A DNA stretch of 64,000 nucleotides from Nitrosomonas sp. (GCA_024281825.1 JAMWZY010000003.1:137026-201025); one strand, 5' to 3'. Shown: positions 37,046 to 46,504, counted from the first letter of the stretch. The notes: generated from the sequence alone by a model not told the origin. Numbers and translations: made by a program.

Positions 37046-38773
37046 CTAATTATTCAACTTTGTTAACAAAGCCTTTATCTTGTCGGATTCATCGGCTTTG
37101 ACGATCTTACGCACTAATGGAGCAATATCGGGCATATGGCTCTTGAGAATTTGATCTTTCACCGTCAATACCTGAGCCGGATACATAGAAAATTGCTGTA
37201 ACCCAAGGCCGAGCAAAAGACGCGTAAATCGTTTATCTCCCGCCATTTCCCCACAAACAGAAACCGGCTTATTAGCACGTTTGGCACTTTTGATAATATG
37301 CGAGAGCAACCATAAAATGGCCGGATGTAACGGATCGTATAAATGCGCTACGGTATCATCGATACGATCAACCACCAGGGTATATTGAATTAGATCATTG
37401 GTGCCAATCGATAAAAAATCCAATTTCCGCATAAAAATACCTAAACTCAAGGCCGCTGCCGGAATTTCGATCATGCCTCCAACTTGAATCCGTTCATTAA
37501 ATGGAATTTTCTCGTCACGCAAACTGTCTTTGGCCATCTTAATCAGATTCACCGTTTGATCAATTTCTGCCACATGTGAAATCATAGGAATCAGGATGCG
37601 CACATCACCATAATGCGAGGCCCGTAAAATAGCTCGCAATTGCGTATGAAACATTTTCGGCTCAGCCAGGCTCATGCGAATTGCGCGCAAACCTAGCGCG
37701 GGATTTGTGGCTACATGTACGGTATCATTAAGCGTTTTGTCGGCACCCAGATCATAAGTACGGATAGTGACAGGCTGTTGATGCATTTCTGTTGCAACAG
37801 TTCGGTAGGCCTCAAACTGCTCATCTTCAGTCGGTAAATCGTCACGATTCAAGAACAAGAATTCGCTACGAAACAAACCAATCCCTGTTGCCCCGCTCGC
37901 TTTAACCTGTTGCATATCTTCGGGCAATTCGATATTGGCATATAGCTCAACCGGTGTACCGTCGAGTGTAACTGCAGCCACGCTTTTGAGACGGCCTAGT
38001 TTTTTCTTTTCTAGTTCGAGCTGCCCTTGCCGCAGCCGATACTCATCCAGAATGGATCTATCTGGATTGACAATAATAATCCCTTGCGTCCCATCGACAA
38101 TCAGATAATCATCTTCCAGGATCAACTGATGCGCATGATGCAATGCCACGATAGAGGGGATATTGAGGCTACGGGCCACAATCGCGGTGTGTGAAGTCGG
38201 GCTACCGAAATCGGTTAGAAATGCGACAAACTGATGTTGCTTATAATGCATCACATCCGCAGGACTCAGATCGTGCGCAACCAGAATACTGTCGCCCGCG
38301 TGTTTTGGCGCCACAGGCAAATAACCTGAATGCCCCATCATTGCTTTGAGCACACGTTCGACGACCTGCGTCACATCCGCTTTCCGCTCACGTAAATAGG
38401 CATCCTCGATTGCCTCAAATTGCGATATCAATGCGTGCATTTGCTGTGACAACGCCCATTCGGCATTGCAATAGGTTTCTGCAATCATAGTATGGGCTGC
38501 TTCGGATAACGTCGGATCATCCAGAATCATCAAATGCAACTCTAAGAATGCCGTAAATTCGGCACGCGCCGGCCCGTCAGGGACTGACTTCTGCAACGTT
38601 TCAAATTCCTTGCGAACAACCGAAAAAGCGCTATTCAAGCGCGCAATTTCTTTTTCAACCTGCTGACTGGGAACCAGATAATGGATGACTTCCAAGGCCG
38701 TTGGCGTTGCCAAGTGCGCGTGCCCAATCGCAATGCCCTCAGATACACCGATACCTTGTAGGATAAAGCTCAT
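37046..38773 (-). CDS. ptsI: PEP-protein phosphotransferase (PTS enzyme I)
   Basis: A 575-residue enzyme I, autophosphorylated by PEP on the histidine in SPTSHTAIVARSLNIPSIV and donating to HPr. The C-terminal PEP-binding barrel shows GIGLFRSEFLFLNRDDLPTE, IRTYDLGADKTL, FLSIGTNDLIQYTLVVDR and VCGEMAGD. It overlaps the HPr gene by 4 bp. With HPr and an EIIA(Man)-like protein it forms a relay without sugar permease, as is common in betaproteobacteria, where the role is regulatory. Confidence 0.96.
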   Translation of the reverse strand: MSFILQGIGVSEGIAIGHAHLATPTALEVIHYLVPSQQVEKEIARLNSAFSVVRKEFETLQKSVPDGPARAEFTAFLELHLMILDDPTLSEAAHTMIAETYCNAEWALSQQMHALISQFEAIEDAYLRERKADVTQVVERVLKAMMGHSGYLPVAPKHAGDSILVAHDLSPADVMHYKQHQFVAFLTDFGSPTSHTAIVARSLNIPSIVALHHAHQLILEDDYLIVDGTQGIIIVNPDRSILDEYRLRQGQLELEKKKLGRLKSVAAVTLDGTPVELYANIELPEDMQQVKASGATGIGLFRSEFLFLNRDDLPTEDEQFEAYRTVATEMHQQPVTIRTYDLGADKTLNDTVHVATNPALGLRAIRMSLAEPKMFHTQLRAILRASHYGDVRILIPMISHVAEIDQTVNLIKMAKDSLRDEKIPFNERIQVGGMIEIPAAALSLGIFMRKLDFLSIGTNDLIQYTLVVDRIDDTVAHLYDPLHPAILWLLSHIIKSAKRANKPVSVCGEMAGDKRFTRLLLGLGLQQFSMYPAQVLTVKDQILKSHMPDIAPLVRKIVKADESDKIKALLTKLNN

Positions 38774-39039
38774 TCACCCTCACCAAAATAGTCTTCAATC
38801 AAGTCCGATAAAGCTGCCATCGCTTCCACCTCGTCGTCGCCAATTGTTTCTAATTGTATGCGTGAACCCTTATTGGCAGCGAGCATCATCACCCCCATAA
38901 TACTTTTCGCATTGACACGACGGCCATTGCGGGTCGCCCATACCTCGGATTTAAATTGACTCGCTAACTTGGTAAGCTTTGAAGAAGCTCGAGCATGCAG
39001 CCCTAATTTGTTAATAATTTCGACTTCTTTAATTTGCAT
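38770..39039 (-). CDS. ptsH: PTS phosphocarrier protein HPr
   Basis: An 89-residue HPr from ATG 39039 (MQIKEVEIINKLGLHARASS). The phosphorylated histidine is in GLHARAS, and the region equivalent to the regulatory Ser46 site is in NAKSIMGVMMLAANKG. An open frame extends upstream but overlaps the EIIA gene; the chosen ATG overlaps that gene by only 11 bp. Confidence 0.95.
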   Translation of the reverse strand: MQIKEVEIINKLGLHARASSKLTKLASQFKSEVWATRNGRRVNAKSIMGVMMLAANKGSRIQLETIGDDEVEAMAALSDLIEDYFGEGE

Positions 39040-39433
39040 GATCAGAATCCGAATTGACATGAACCACACCCTGCTGCCCGCCGCTAAGCGCTTTTTGAAC
39101 GACCACCGCCAAAGGCTCATGGCGATAGGTCAGAACACGCACCAACATAGGTAAGCTTGCACCGGCGATACACTCCACTTTGCCGGATTGCGCTAAACTT
39201 GTACCGACATTGCAAGGCGTAGCGCCATACATGTCACTGAGTACCAGCACGCCGTCTCCACTATCCAATTCATGAATTAATGCGCTTGCTTTAGCAAAAA
39301 TAGCATCGGGTTGATCTTGTTTAAACACACCCAAGTGGTTGAGTTGCGGCAATGGCATTCCCATGATGTGCGTAGCGCAACTAATCAAGTTCTCCCCCAG
39401 GTTTTCATGGGTAATAAGTAAAATGCCAATCAT
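39029..39433 (-). CDS. PTS EIIA component, mannose type
   Basis: A 134-residue EIIA(Man)-like domain. The phospho-acceptor histidine is residue 9 in LLITHENLGENLI, and VLVLSDMYGATPCNV is a family block. No EIIB, EIIC or EIID gene is present. It is the first gene of the EIIA-HPr-EI unit and may be a regulatory sink for phosphate. Confidence 0.92.
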   Translation of the reverse strand: MIGILLITHENLGENLISCATHIMGMPLPQLNHLGVFKQDQPDAIFAKASALIHELDSGDGVLVLSDMYGATPCNVGTSLAQSGKVECIAGASLPMLVRVLTYRHEPLAVVVQKALSGGQQGVVHVNSDSDHAN

Positions 39434-39552
39434 TTGCGTTAAAAATTGTGGGAATTATTTACGATACTAAAACTACAACAGGATAGCAGTATTTCACAAG
39501 GCAATTCGTTATTCAAACGTAACTAAGATATATCAAAGAAACAAACCCATCA

Positions 39553-40848
39553 TCAGGCTCCCGAATCGCCCGCTTTTGCATCGGTAAAAACAGGGTAAAT
39601 TTTGACGGTTTTGACCACACGATTTTTGGTTTGGATAATCTCCATCGGGTAATTTGCGATGCTTAGGCTCACCCCTGCCTCGGGTATATCCTGGAAGTGT
39701 TCTACAATCAAACCATTTAGTGTTTTTGGTCCATCCAATGGAAACTGGAAATTCAATTTCCGATTCAAATCTCGCAATAACGTACTCCCCTCGACAACGA
39801 TACTGCCATCCTCTTGCTTCAGAAAAGTATTCATCTGAGTCGGCGCTTGCGTAGTAAACTCTCCGATAATCTCTTCCATGATGTCTTCTAAAGTCACTAG
39901 CCCCAACCATTCACCATACTCGTCCACCACCAGTCCGATACGCCTCTGATTTTCCTGGAATAATTGCAATTGAGAAAACAAGGGTGTCCCAGAAGGAATG
40001 AAATAAGGTTTATGTAGGACTTTCTCAAGTGTTTCCACTGTGATTTTGCCATTTTGCATTTGATTTAATATCTTGCGCACATGGATAATGCCAATAATGT
40101 TATCCATCCGCTCCTGATACACCGGAAGCCGTGTATGGTGGCACGTTAACAACTGAGTTTGAATAGTTTCATCATTGTCACTCATATCAATGGCCTCAAC
40201 CTGACTCCGCGGCACCATGACATCATCGACCGTGATCGTTTCTAAGTCGAATAAATTTAGCAGCATGCTTTGGTGTTTATGTTGAATAAAATGCCCGCCT
40301 TCCAACACCAAGGTTTTAAGTTCTTCAATACTGATTTTCTGCTCTAATGCATTTCTTTCCGGATTTAAACGAAACAATATCAGTAAGCCACGCACAAACA
40401 AATTAACGAACCAGACAATGGGATAGCAAATGATCAATAAGGGTGTTAACACATAGCTTGCAGTCAAGGCGATGCGCTCAGGATATGCTGCTGCAATGAC
40501 TTTTGGCGTTATCTCGCTAAAAATCAGAATGGCAAATGTTACTGCAATCGATCCCAAAAATAATGCCAAATCGTCATGACCAAATAACATGGCAACAATA
40601 ACCGCCACAAGCGTCGCTGAGGCAGTATTGAGCAGGTTATTACCCAGCAAAATAACACCCAGCAATCGATCCGTATGATCAAGTAGCCTGATGGTCAAAC
40701 GCGCACCACGATGACCTTGTTTTGCGAGATACCGCAAGCGATAGCGATTGATCGCCATCATGCTGGTTTCAGATAAGGAAAAGAAACCAGATAGAATAAG
40801 TAAAAAAACCAATGCAATAAGCATGGTATACAACGATACGTCTTCCAA
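39553..40848 (-). CDS. CNNM/CorC-type transporter (DUF21, CBS pair, CorC_HlyC)
   Basis: A 431-residue inner-membrane protein. Residues about 1-185 form the DUF21 membrane domain (SLSETSMMAINRYRLRYLAK at the start). Next come two CBS domains (VDDVMVPRSQVEAID; GLVVDEYGEWLGLVTLEDI) and a C-terminal CorC_HlyC transporter-associated domain (VEGSTLLRDLNRKLN). Related proteins mediate magnesium or cobalt efflux. The start is supported by family length and a typical hydrophobic opening. It is separated from zapD by about 280 bp holding divergent promoters. Confidence 0.92.
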   Translation of the reverse strand: MEDVSLYTMLIALVFLLILSGFFSLSETSMMAINRYRLRYLAKQGHRGARLTIRLLDHTDRLLGVILLGNNLLNTASATLVAVIVAMLFGHDDLALFLGSIAVTFAILIFSEITPKVIAAAYPERIALTASYVLTPLLIICYPIVWFVNLFVRGLLILFRLNPERNALEQKISIEELKTLVLEGGHFIQHKHQSMLLNLFDLETITVDDVMVPRSQVEAIDMSDNDETIQTQLLTCHHTRLPVYQERMDNIIGIIHVRKILNQMQNGKITVETLEKVLHKPYFIPSGTPLFSQLQLFQENQRRIGLVVDEYGEWLGLVTLEDIMEEIIGEFTTQAPTQMNTFLKQEDGSIVVEGSTLLRDLNRKLNFQFPLDGPKTLNGLIVEHFQDIPEAGVSLSIANYPMEIIQTKNRVVKTVKIYPVFTDAKAGDSGA

Positions 40849-41128
40849 GAAGCACCTTTATACTATAATAAGGCTGTTAGTATTAAAAATCACAATGAGT
40901 TACTATGGGTGATATATTTAGGGTGCTTACTACTGTTTGTCAATCATAATCAAAAAATTAACAAACGCGTAATGCGAACCTTCAAAGCATGAATCATTCG
41001 ATCCATAAGAACAAATAAACAATCATTATAAGACAATGCGTTAATATCCTATATCTCATTACTCACTGAACGCTTTCGCTCTGATCAAAGTATCCGTCAT
41101 CAACTTTTGCTGGGAACAAGAATCTACT

Positions 41129-41884
41129 GTGATTTGTTACGAACATCCACTTAATGAACGTATACGCACTTTGCTGCGGCTTGAAAATTTGTTTAGCAAA
41201 ATTGACTTCTTTTTGACCAAAGACACACCTGCTGAACACCACGCTGCGCTAGTTGCCTTATTTGAAGCTTTAGAGATCACTACACGCGCTGATATCAAAT
41301 CCGACTTGCTACAAGAACTTGAACGACAAAAACATCTTCTTGAGGCACTACGAAAAAACCCCAATGTTGATGAAACAACACTGAACACCGCGCTAGGCAA
41401 CATAAGGAGCACTTTTAGAGAAATGCTGGATTTACCCGGCAAAGTTGGTGAACATTTGCGGGAGAATGATTGGCTCATGTCCATCAAACAACGCATGGCC
41501 ATACCAGGTGGTTGCTGTGTTTTTGATTTGCCTTTCTATCATTATTGGCTGAACCTCGACACCGAAAAACGCCATCAAGACTTTAAAGAATGGTTGGCGC
41601 CATTCCAGCCGGTACGCAACGCATTTGAAATCGTACTATATTTATTAAGAAAAAGCGGCAGGACGATAAAACTCACTGCTAATCAGGGTGTTTTTCAACA
41701 AACAGGCGCAGAGTATGCCGCCCATATGCTGAGACTCAATTTAAGTGACGAGCTTCCCTGCATACCCGAGATCAGTGCCAATAAATATGCCTTAAATATC
41801 CGTTTTATTCCGATCAAGTCAACACAAAAGAATAAGACTTACGAAGGTGATGTCGCATTCGAGCTGACCTTCTGTAATCTATGA
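41129..41884 (+). CDS. zapD: Cell division protein ZapD
   Basis: A 251-residue ZapD (DUF1342) that bundles FtsZ filaments at the division site. ICYEHPLNERIRTLLRLENL at the N-terminus, a helical domain to about residue 115, and a beta domain with GGCCVFDLPFYHYWLN are family hallmarks. The start is GTG at 41129. The last codons of the gene (from 41867) are part of a 42-bp sequence repeated at 42675, beyond a toxin-antitoxin pair. Confidence 0.93.
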   Translation: MICYEHPLNERIRTLLRLENLFSKIDFFLTKDTPAEHHAALVALFEALEITTRADIKSDLLQELERQKHLLEALRKNPNVDETTLNTALGNIRSTFREMLDLPGKVGEHLRENDWLMSIKQRMAIPGGCCVFDLPFYHYWLNLDTEKRHQDFKEWLAPFQPVRNAFEIVLYLLRKSGRTIKLTANQGVFQQTGAEYAAHMLRLNLSDELPCIPEISANKYALNIRFIPIKSTQKNKTYEGDVAFELTFCNL

Positions 41885-41908
41885 CGATATTTCAAATCAT
41901 CCCATCCA
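41867..41908 (+). repeat. 42-bp direct repeat at the 3' end of zapD (left copy)
   Basis: Begins ACCTTCTGTAATCTATGACG and runs past the zapD stop codon. It differs at one position from 42675-42716. The two copies flank a toxin-antitoxin module. Confidence 0.9.
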
Positions 41909-41962
41909 GTACACCGTGGGACTAAACAGCTAGCTGTATATATTTTGCCATCCTGAAAAATA

Positions 41963-42244
41963 TTATCCTTCATGTCGTTTAAGGTCACGGTAGAAGTTTT
42001 CGTGGGGTCCGAAAGCCAGTAGCTTCAGGCTATCCTTGTCAAGGATACGATATGCCAGCATGCACAGCTGGTTTGATGAACGAAACTTGTAAATTCGGAC
42101 GCCAAGTAGATCGCCAACTTTTGCTTCACCGCATTCCGGATTCGCTGCAATGGCACGCACAGCTTCATCAAGGTCGGCTTTTTGTCGTGTATGCAGCTTC
42201 TTTACAGCCCGTTCAAATGTTGGTGTGACATATAATCGCATCAC
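41963..42244 (-). CDS. RelE/ParE-family toxin
   Basis: A 93-residue type II toxin: RLYVTPTFERAVKKLHTRQK, then LLGVRIYKFRSSNQLCMLAY and LLAFGPHENFYRDLKRHE. RelE-like members cut mRNA at the ribosome, while ParE-like members poison gyrase; the motifs do not separate the two here. Its ATG overlaps the antitoxin stop by 4 bp. It is encoded between direct repeats and convergent to zapD. Confidence 0.88.
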   Translation of the reverse strand: MMRLYVTPTFERAVKKLHTRQKADLDEAVRAIAANPECGEAKVGDLLGVRIYKFRSSNQLCMLAYRILDKDSLKLLAFGPHENFYRDLKRHEG

Positions 42245-42450
42245 TCGAACTGATATTCATTGAGGGACTCTTCCTGTTCAGCGATCAGTATGTCGCGGAT
42301 CATACTAAATGGTAAATCTGGGTTCTCCTCAGCAATTTTGCCAATCTGAGACCAGTATTCGATCTGCTTTGGAACCGACCGATGTTGAATTTGCGCATGG
42401 CGCTTGGCTTGAGCAACAAGATTTTCCGAAAGTTTTACGTTTATTGGCAT
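42241..42450 (-). CDS. ParD-like antitoxin
   Basis: A 69-residue protein from ATG 42450 (MPINVKLSENLVAQAKRHAQ) with GGGGATT just upstream. The N-terminal part resembles the ribbon-helix-helix DNA-binding region of ParD-like antitoxins, with the phrase RSVPKQIEYWSQIGKIAEEN typical of this group. The acidic C-terminus should bind the toxin. It is first in the operon and probably represses its own promoter. Confidence 0.85.
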   Translation of the reverse strand: MPINVKLSENLVAQAKRHAQIQHRSVPKQIEYWSQIGKIAEENPDLPFSMIRDILIAEQEESLNEYQFE

Positions 42451-42674
42451 AGTAATCCCCAAATCAAAGGACCATTTTAGCTCATTTGACTCCCAAAAAG
42501 ATCCTTTTCCATAAGGACCGATTGGATTGCTAAATATGCACTTGTTACAATTAAAGTCCTTGAATCCAACTTTGATCATAAGCCACAACTATTGAGTAAC
42601 TACATAAGTAGCTATATGGAATTGATATTTGTGAAACGCATTAAAAATAAGCTATTCTGAAAGTATTATGGTTT

Positions 42675-42716
42675 ACCTTCTGTAATCTATAACGATATTT
42701 CAAATCATCCCATCCA
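42675..42716 (+). repeat. 42-bp direct repeat (right copy)
   Basis: Right-hand partner of 41867-41908. Between the copies lie 766 bp containing only the toxin-antitoxin pair and its promoter. Just beyond it (42738) is a short frame opening MGKLTDIQRGQI, reminiscent of the N-terminus of helix-turn-helix transposases, cut off after about a dozen codons. Confidence 0.9.
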
Positions 42717-42766
42717 ATAGCACCTAATAACTCAATTATGGGAAAATTAACTGATATTCAAAGAGG

Positions 42767-44023
42767 TCAGATCAACAACAGCGCCAATCCAATCCCAACA
42801 GCAGTTGCCAGCATACCCGAAATGCATTGCTTGGCGAGTAACGTGCTGCCGATGAAGCACACAAGACCGAGTTTGAAGCCAATATTGGAAAGTATACCGA
42901 GCGAGATGGCCATTACGGTTTCGGTTGCTTGCAGTTTACCCATTTCATATAAGCGCAAACTCGACAGAGTAATAGCATCGACATCAGTTAAGCCAGAAAG
43001 GAGCGCAACGGTATAAAGTCCCTTGCTACCGGCAATATCGGATAGCCATGCAGAGCAAAACAAAATGATACCGTAAATCAATCCGAAAGCCGCTGCTGTA
43101 CGGATTTCGGTGGGATTCTTGATTTTAGGCAAGGTTAATCCGTTGTGGTGATTGAGTTGACGCCACCAATAGGCCGTGACAGCAGATCCGAGCACAAGGC
43201 CACTACCCAGCACCGGTAACAATTGCAGAAAAATGGTAGGAGACGCGACTGCACTGACAATCGCCAAACGAATTAGTACGGTGAGATTGGCGATCAAGAT
43301 GACGACTACGGCCAAGTGTGAGAAATCCTGGTTTTCAACGCTGCGGCGCGCATACACCAATGTTGTCGCAGTGCTTGAAACCAAACCGCCGAATAAGCCC
43401 AGTACTGCGCCGTGATGATGGCCGATCAGTTGCAAAGCGACATAACCCGCCAGGCTGACGCCTGAAATCAATACCACCATGAGCCATATCTGATGAGGAT
43501 TGATGGCATCATATGGGCCAAAGTTCTTGTCTGGCAGAATGGGCAAAATAATAAATGTCAACACGGCAAATTGCAGTATGGAAATCAAATCCCGTCGGCT
43601 TAATTTCTCGGTAATGCCGTGCAACTCGGCTTTGAAATACAACAATACCGTGGTAATGATTGCCAGCATGATGGCCAGTGTGTCGTTGTGATACCAGACC
43701 GCTGCGCCCAAGCCATAGCAAATGAGGATAGCGACTACCGTGGTGGTGCCGGGATCTGCGTTTTCATCTTTAACACGCAGGTAAGCCGCAATGGTCATCG
43801 TGCCGACGATCAGCAACCCACTCAACAGTAACCAAGGCGTGGTCTGTTGCGATAGCATGGCGGCAAGCGTGCCAAATAGCGCGACCAGGGCGAACGTCCT
43901 TAACCCGGCCCGAGAACCCGGGCTGCGCTCGCGTTCCAGCCCGATCAGTAAGCCAATGGCTAAGCTGGTTATAAAATGCGGCAGCGCTGCTAATTCTCCG
44001 TTTGGCGTGAACTCAGTGTGCAT
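42767..44023 (-). CDS. MgtC/SapB and DUF4010 membrane protein
   Basis: A 418-residue polytopic membrane protein. The N-terminal MgtC-like part has HFITSLAIGLLIGLERERSP, then GLRTFALVALFGTLAAML. The C-terminal DUF4010 half has GLFGGLVSSTATTLVYARRS and LYTVALLSGLTDVDAITLSS. Function of the fused family is unknown; MgtC itself helps survival at low magnesium. The first 34 bp overlap the end of a RecJ-like remnant. Confidence 0.88.
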   Translation of the reverse strand: MHTEFTPNGELAALPHFITSLAIGLLIGLERERSPGSRAGLRTFALVALFGTLAAMLSQQTTPWLLLSGLLIVGTMTIAAYLRVKDENADPGTTTVVAILICYGLGAAVWYHNDTLAIMLAIITTVLLYFKAELHGITEKLSRRDLISILQFAVLTFIILPILPDKNFGPYDAINPHQIWLMVVLISGVSLAGYVALQLIGHHHGAVLGLFGGLVSSTATTLVYARRSVENQDFSHLAVVVILIANLTVLIRLAIVSAVASPTIFLQLLPVLGSGLVLGSAVTAYWWRQLNHHNGLTLPKIKNPTEIRTAAAFGLIYGIILFCSAWLSDIAGSKGLYTVALLSGLTDVDAITLSSLRLYEMGKLQATETVMAISLGILSNIGFKLGLVCFIGSTLLAKQCISGMLATAVGIGLALLLI

Positions 44024-44226
44024 GACGGGTTACCGCGGGACCAACCTGAGAGCTGAGAGCAATGTTCAAGGAAAAATTGCAGGGTCGTTTTGCCATTATA
44101 TTCGTTGATTTGTAATCGATACACCGCATTGATCAAATCGGGTAGCGGATCGCTATGAAAAAACAAGATGCCACCATAGGATATCTCAGATTGTTGCGCG
44201 ATGGGTTGTTGGCTATCGGGAATCAA
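43990..44226 (-). pseudogene. RecJ exonuclease C-terminal fragment
   Basis: A 78-codon frame whose middle reads LPDLINAVYRLQINEYNGKT and then TLQFFLEHC, the pattern of the last segment of RecJ (hydrophobic stretch, YRL, N-E/W-x-G, then Q-x-x-x-E-H). No catalytic DHH part is present and the upstream sequence belongs to a different remnant. This is a broken-off 3' end, not a functional gene. Confidence 0.65.
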
Positions 44227-44240
44227 ACTTTCGCAAGTTT

Positions 44241-44448
44241 AGTTTCAAATGCTTTTCACCGATGATACGCTGGCCTCAATTCTCCACAATAAATGACTGC
44301 CATATTGTAATTAAAATGCGGATAAACCCCATTCTTTGAATCCATTGGTAGTATTTGAAGCGATGATCACACCATGTTTGTCATCGTAATATTCCGCCCT
44401 GATTGCAACAGCAGTTTTTATCGTGGGAGATATCTCAAGATCGTCGTA
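44241..44448 (-). pseudogene. Outer-membrane porin C-terminal remnant
   Basis: On the minus strand a clear coding-like stretch reads PTIKTAVAIRAEYYDDKHGV, then ASNTTNGFKEWGLSAF. After a stop it continues as YGSHLLWRIEASVSSVKS. Alternating hydrophobic strands and the R-x-E-Y-Y-D-D-K turn resemble the last strands of a 14- to 16-stranded porin-like barrel. The upstream part is missing and the frame is broken. The identification is by pattern only. Confidence 0.45.
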
Positions 44449-44553
44449 GGGTTAAACTATATACTTATTTCTGAATCTTCTAAGCTTCCGTCGAGTATTT
44501 CTCTGGAGGTTGATCTAAATCGCTTTTAACGCATACCTAAATTTTTTCTATAT

Positions 44554-44577
44554 GAAAAACCGGCTTTTTAACAAGCC
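44554..44577 (-). terminator. Probable intrinsic terminator of the Ig-repeat protein gene
   Basis: On the minus strand GGCTT-GTTAAA-AAGCC is followed directly by GGTTTTTC, about 18 bp after the stop codon of the 44.6-46.4 kb gene. Short stem but a fair T-run. Confidence 0.5.
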
Positions 44578-44594
44578 ACCTGAACTAATGCAGA

Positions 44595-46391
44595 TTAGGT
44601 CTGAACTAATCCAACTAAAGATATCTCGTTAACAGTAAAAGATGCATCTGAGAAACCACCGTATGCGTTACCTTCCGAGTCTACAATAGCTCCGCTAACC
44701 ATCTGCGCCGTATAAGTCGTGCCAGGCACCCAATCAACCGTTGGATCAATAATGACACTTCTGCCACTGAAGATAACTTGGCTACTATCGGTCATAGCAA
44801 TACTCCGATGATCGGTTTCATTACTGAGAACAAGATCGCCACTTCCAGCCATAATTTTTTCATCAAATCTTAATACGATAGGCTGATCTGATTTAATGTT
44901 CCCACCATCAATTGGATAACTGCCAACAATCAATGGTATGGAATTAGTTGTTTCCCAAATAACCTGATAATTTTCTGTCGATAAAGAATTCCCTTGTGTG
45001 TCAGTAATTGCACTTTGGGGAATTTGTACCAAATATGTCGCGTTTGGGCTCAAATCTGTAGTCGGATTAATCGATAAAAGACCTAAATCAAAAGTTACTT
45101 GATCAGTATCTTTGATATCAATCATCCACATATCCAAGCCATCGCTAATAATGATATTCCCGCTTCCAGGGGCGATCTCCTCATCAAAAGCGAATCTGAT
45201 ATTTTGATCAGTTTTAACATGACTGAATCGATGGCCTGATTCAAAATATGGATAAGGCCCAGAATCAATCGTTGAAAAGATAGCATCTGAAAAACCAGCG
45301 TATGGTGTACCCGTTTTATCGGTTATCACACCACTTGCCATTTGTGCTGTATAGGTTGTTCCAGAAACCAGATCTTCTGTCAGATTGATAACTACACTAC
45401 GGCCATCAAACGTAACTTGATTTTTATCATTAATAGCGATTATTCGTGTATCTATACCGTTACTAAACACAAGATTACCGGTTCCTGCGTTAACTGCCTC
45501 ATCAAAACGTAGCGTGATGTTATTATCTGCTTTAAAATCTGACGAGCCTTCTCTAGGATTACTATCAACAAGTAGCGGTTGAGAAATTGGAGTCGCGGGA
45601 TATGTTCTGTAAGATGAACTTAATAAGCCTTTATTGGGATGGCCTTCCTCATCCTTAATGACTCCACTTTCTATCTGCAACACATACGTCGAATCCGGTA
45701 ACAAATCATCTGCAAGATTGACAGTTACCGTATCTCCTTCAAAAGTAACTTGGCTTGTGTCATCGATTGCAATCGTTCTGACATCGGTACCATTACTAAT
45801 GACAATCTCACCTGTTGCCGCTTTGACGGCTTCGTCAAAATGAAGTTGGATATTTCCATCAATTGGAATGACCTCATTAAAAACATAAAAATTTGGAGAG
45901 GAATCAATCGTCTTTAAGACCCCACTATTAAAGCCAGGTTGAGGATTTCCTTTGCTATCCAGAAAAACACCCTCTGCAACTTGGATGGTATAAACAGCAT
46001 CCAACAACAGATCAGTGGATGGATTGATAGTGACCACACCAAACTCTTCTCTATTTTGGTAATACGCATTACGGGAATGATAACCAGGTGCGCCAAATCT
46101 CACTTGATCCGTGTCATTCACATCGATGACTCGTGTATCGGCATGACTGCTGATCACGATATTACCCTTTCCGGCACTCACAGCTTCATCAAAATAAAAC
46201 AATACAATGTCATCATCGATTTTAAAAGTGGACTGCACCCGAGTGAATCCACTATTAAAGTTTGCATTCGGAAAAAGATCCGTTAAAAAAGGAAGCATCT
46301 GCCCCGTAGGCTCTGCGCCAAAGATAGTATTTGAAATACCGGGAGTTAACAGATCATTCACAATAAAATCGAAATCAACGTCATTGAACAT
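44595..46391 (-). CDS. Secreted protein with five Ig-like (SwmB/Big_5-type) repeats
   Basis: About 598 residues organised as five repeats of roughly 110 residues. Each has a strand pattern like ITLRFDEAVNAGTGNLVFSN, then a TRIIAINDKNQVTF block, then VINLTEDLVSGTTYTAQMAS and a GVITDKTGTPYAGF turn. No signal peptide or membrane anchor is seen. The pattern matches bacterial Ig-like domains of large adhesins and type I secreted proteins. ATG 46391 has AAGGA upstream. It follows the FG-GAP protein by about 110 bp on the same strand, so the two probably form a surface or matrix pair. Confidence 0.8.
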   Translation of the reverse strand: MFNDVDFDFIVNDLLTPGISNTIFGAEPTGQMLPFLTDLFPNANFNSGFTRVQSTFKIDDDIVLFYFDEAVSAGKGNIVISSHADTRVIDVNDTDQVRFGAPGYHSRNAYYQNREEFGVVTINPSTDLLLDAVYTIQVAEGVFLDSKGNPQPGFNSGVLKTIDSSPNFYVFNEVIPIDGNIQLHFDEAVKAATGEIVISNGTDVRTIAIDDTSQVTFEGDTVTVNLADDLLPDSTYVLQIESGVIKDEEGHPNKGLLSSSYRTYPATPISQPLLVDSNPREGSSDFKADNNITLRFDEAVNAGTGNLVFSNGIDTRIIAINDKNQVTFDGRSVVINLTEDLVSGTTYTAQMASGVITDKTGTPYAGFSDAIFSTIDSGPYPYFESGHRFSHVKTDQNIRFAFDEEIAPGSGNIIISDGLDMWMIDIKDTDQVTFDLGLLSINPTTDLSPNATYLVQIPQSAITDTQGNSLSTENYQVIWETTNSIPLIVGSYPIDGGNIKSDQPIVLRFDEKIMAGSGDLVLSNETDHRSIAMTDSSQVIFSGRSVIIDPTVDWVPGTTYTAQMVSGAIVDSEGNAYGGFSDASFTVNEISLVGLVQT

Positions 46392-46504
46392 CACGATTAT
46401 CCTTGATCGAGATTAGTATCAGTTTAAAAATTCTTATAAAAACAACCAAATAAGTGTTTAATCATATTATCAGCGAATAACTCCTACCTCAATATTGCAA
46501 TCGA

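Noticed and set aside
37046..39433. The permease-less EIIA-HPr-EI set as a novel system
   Set aside because: This gene trio is well known in betaproteobacteria as a regulatory PTS, so it is ordinary here.
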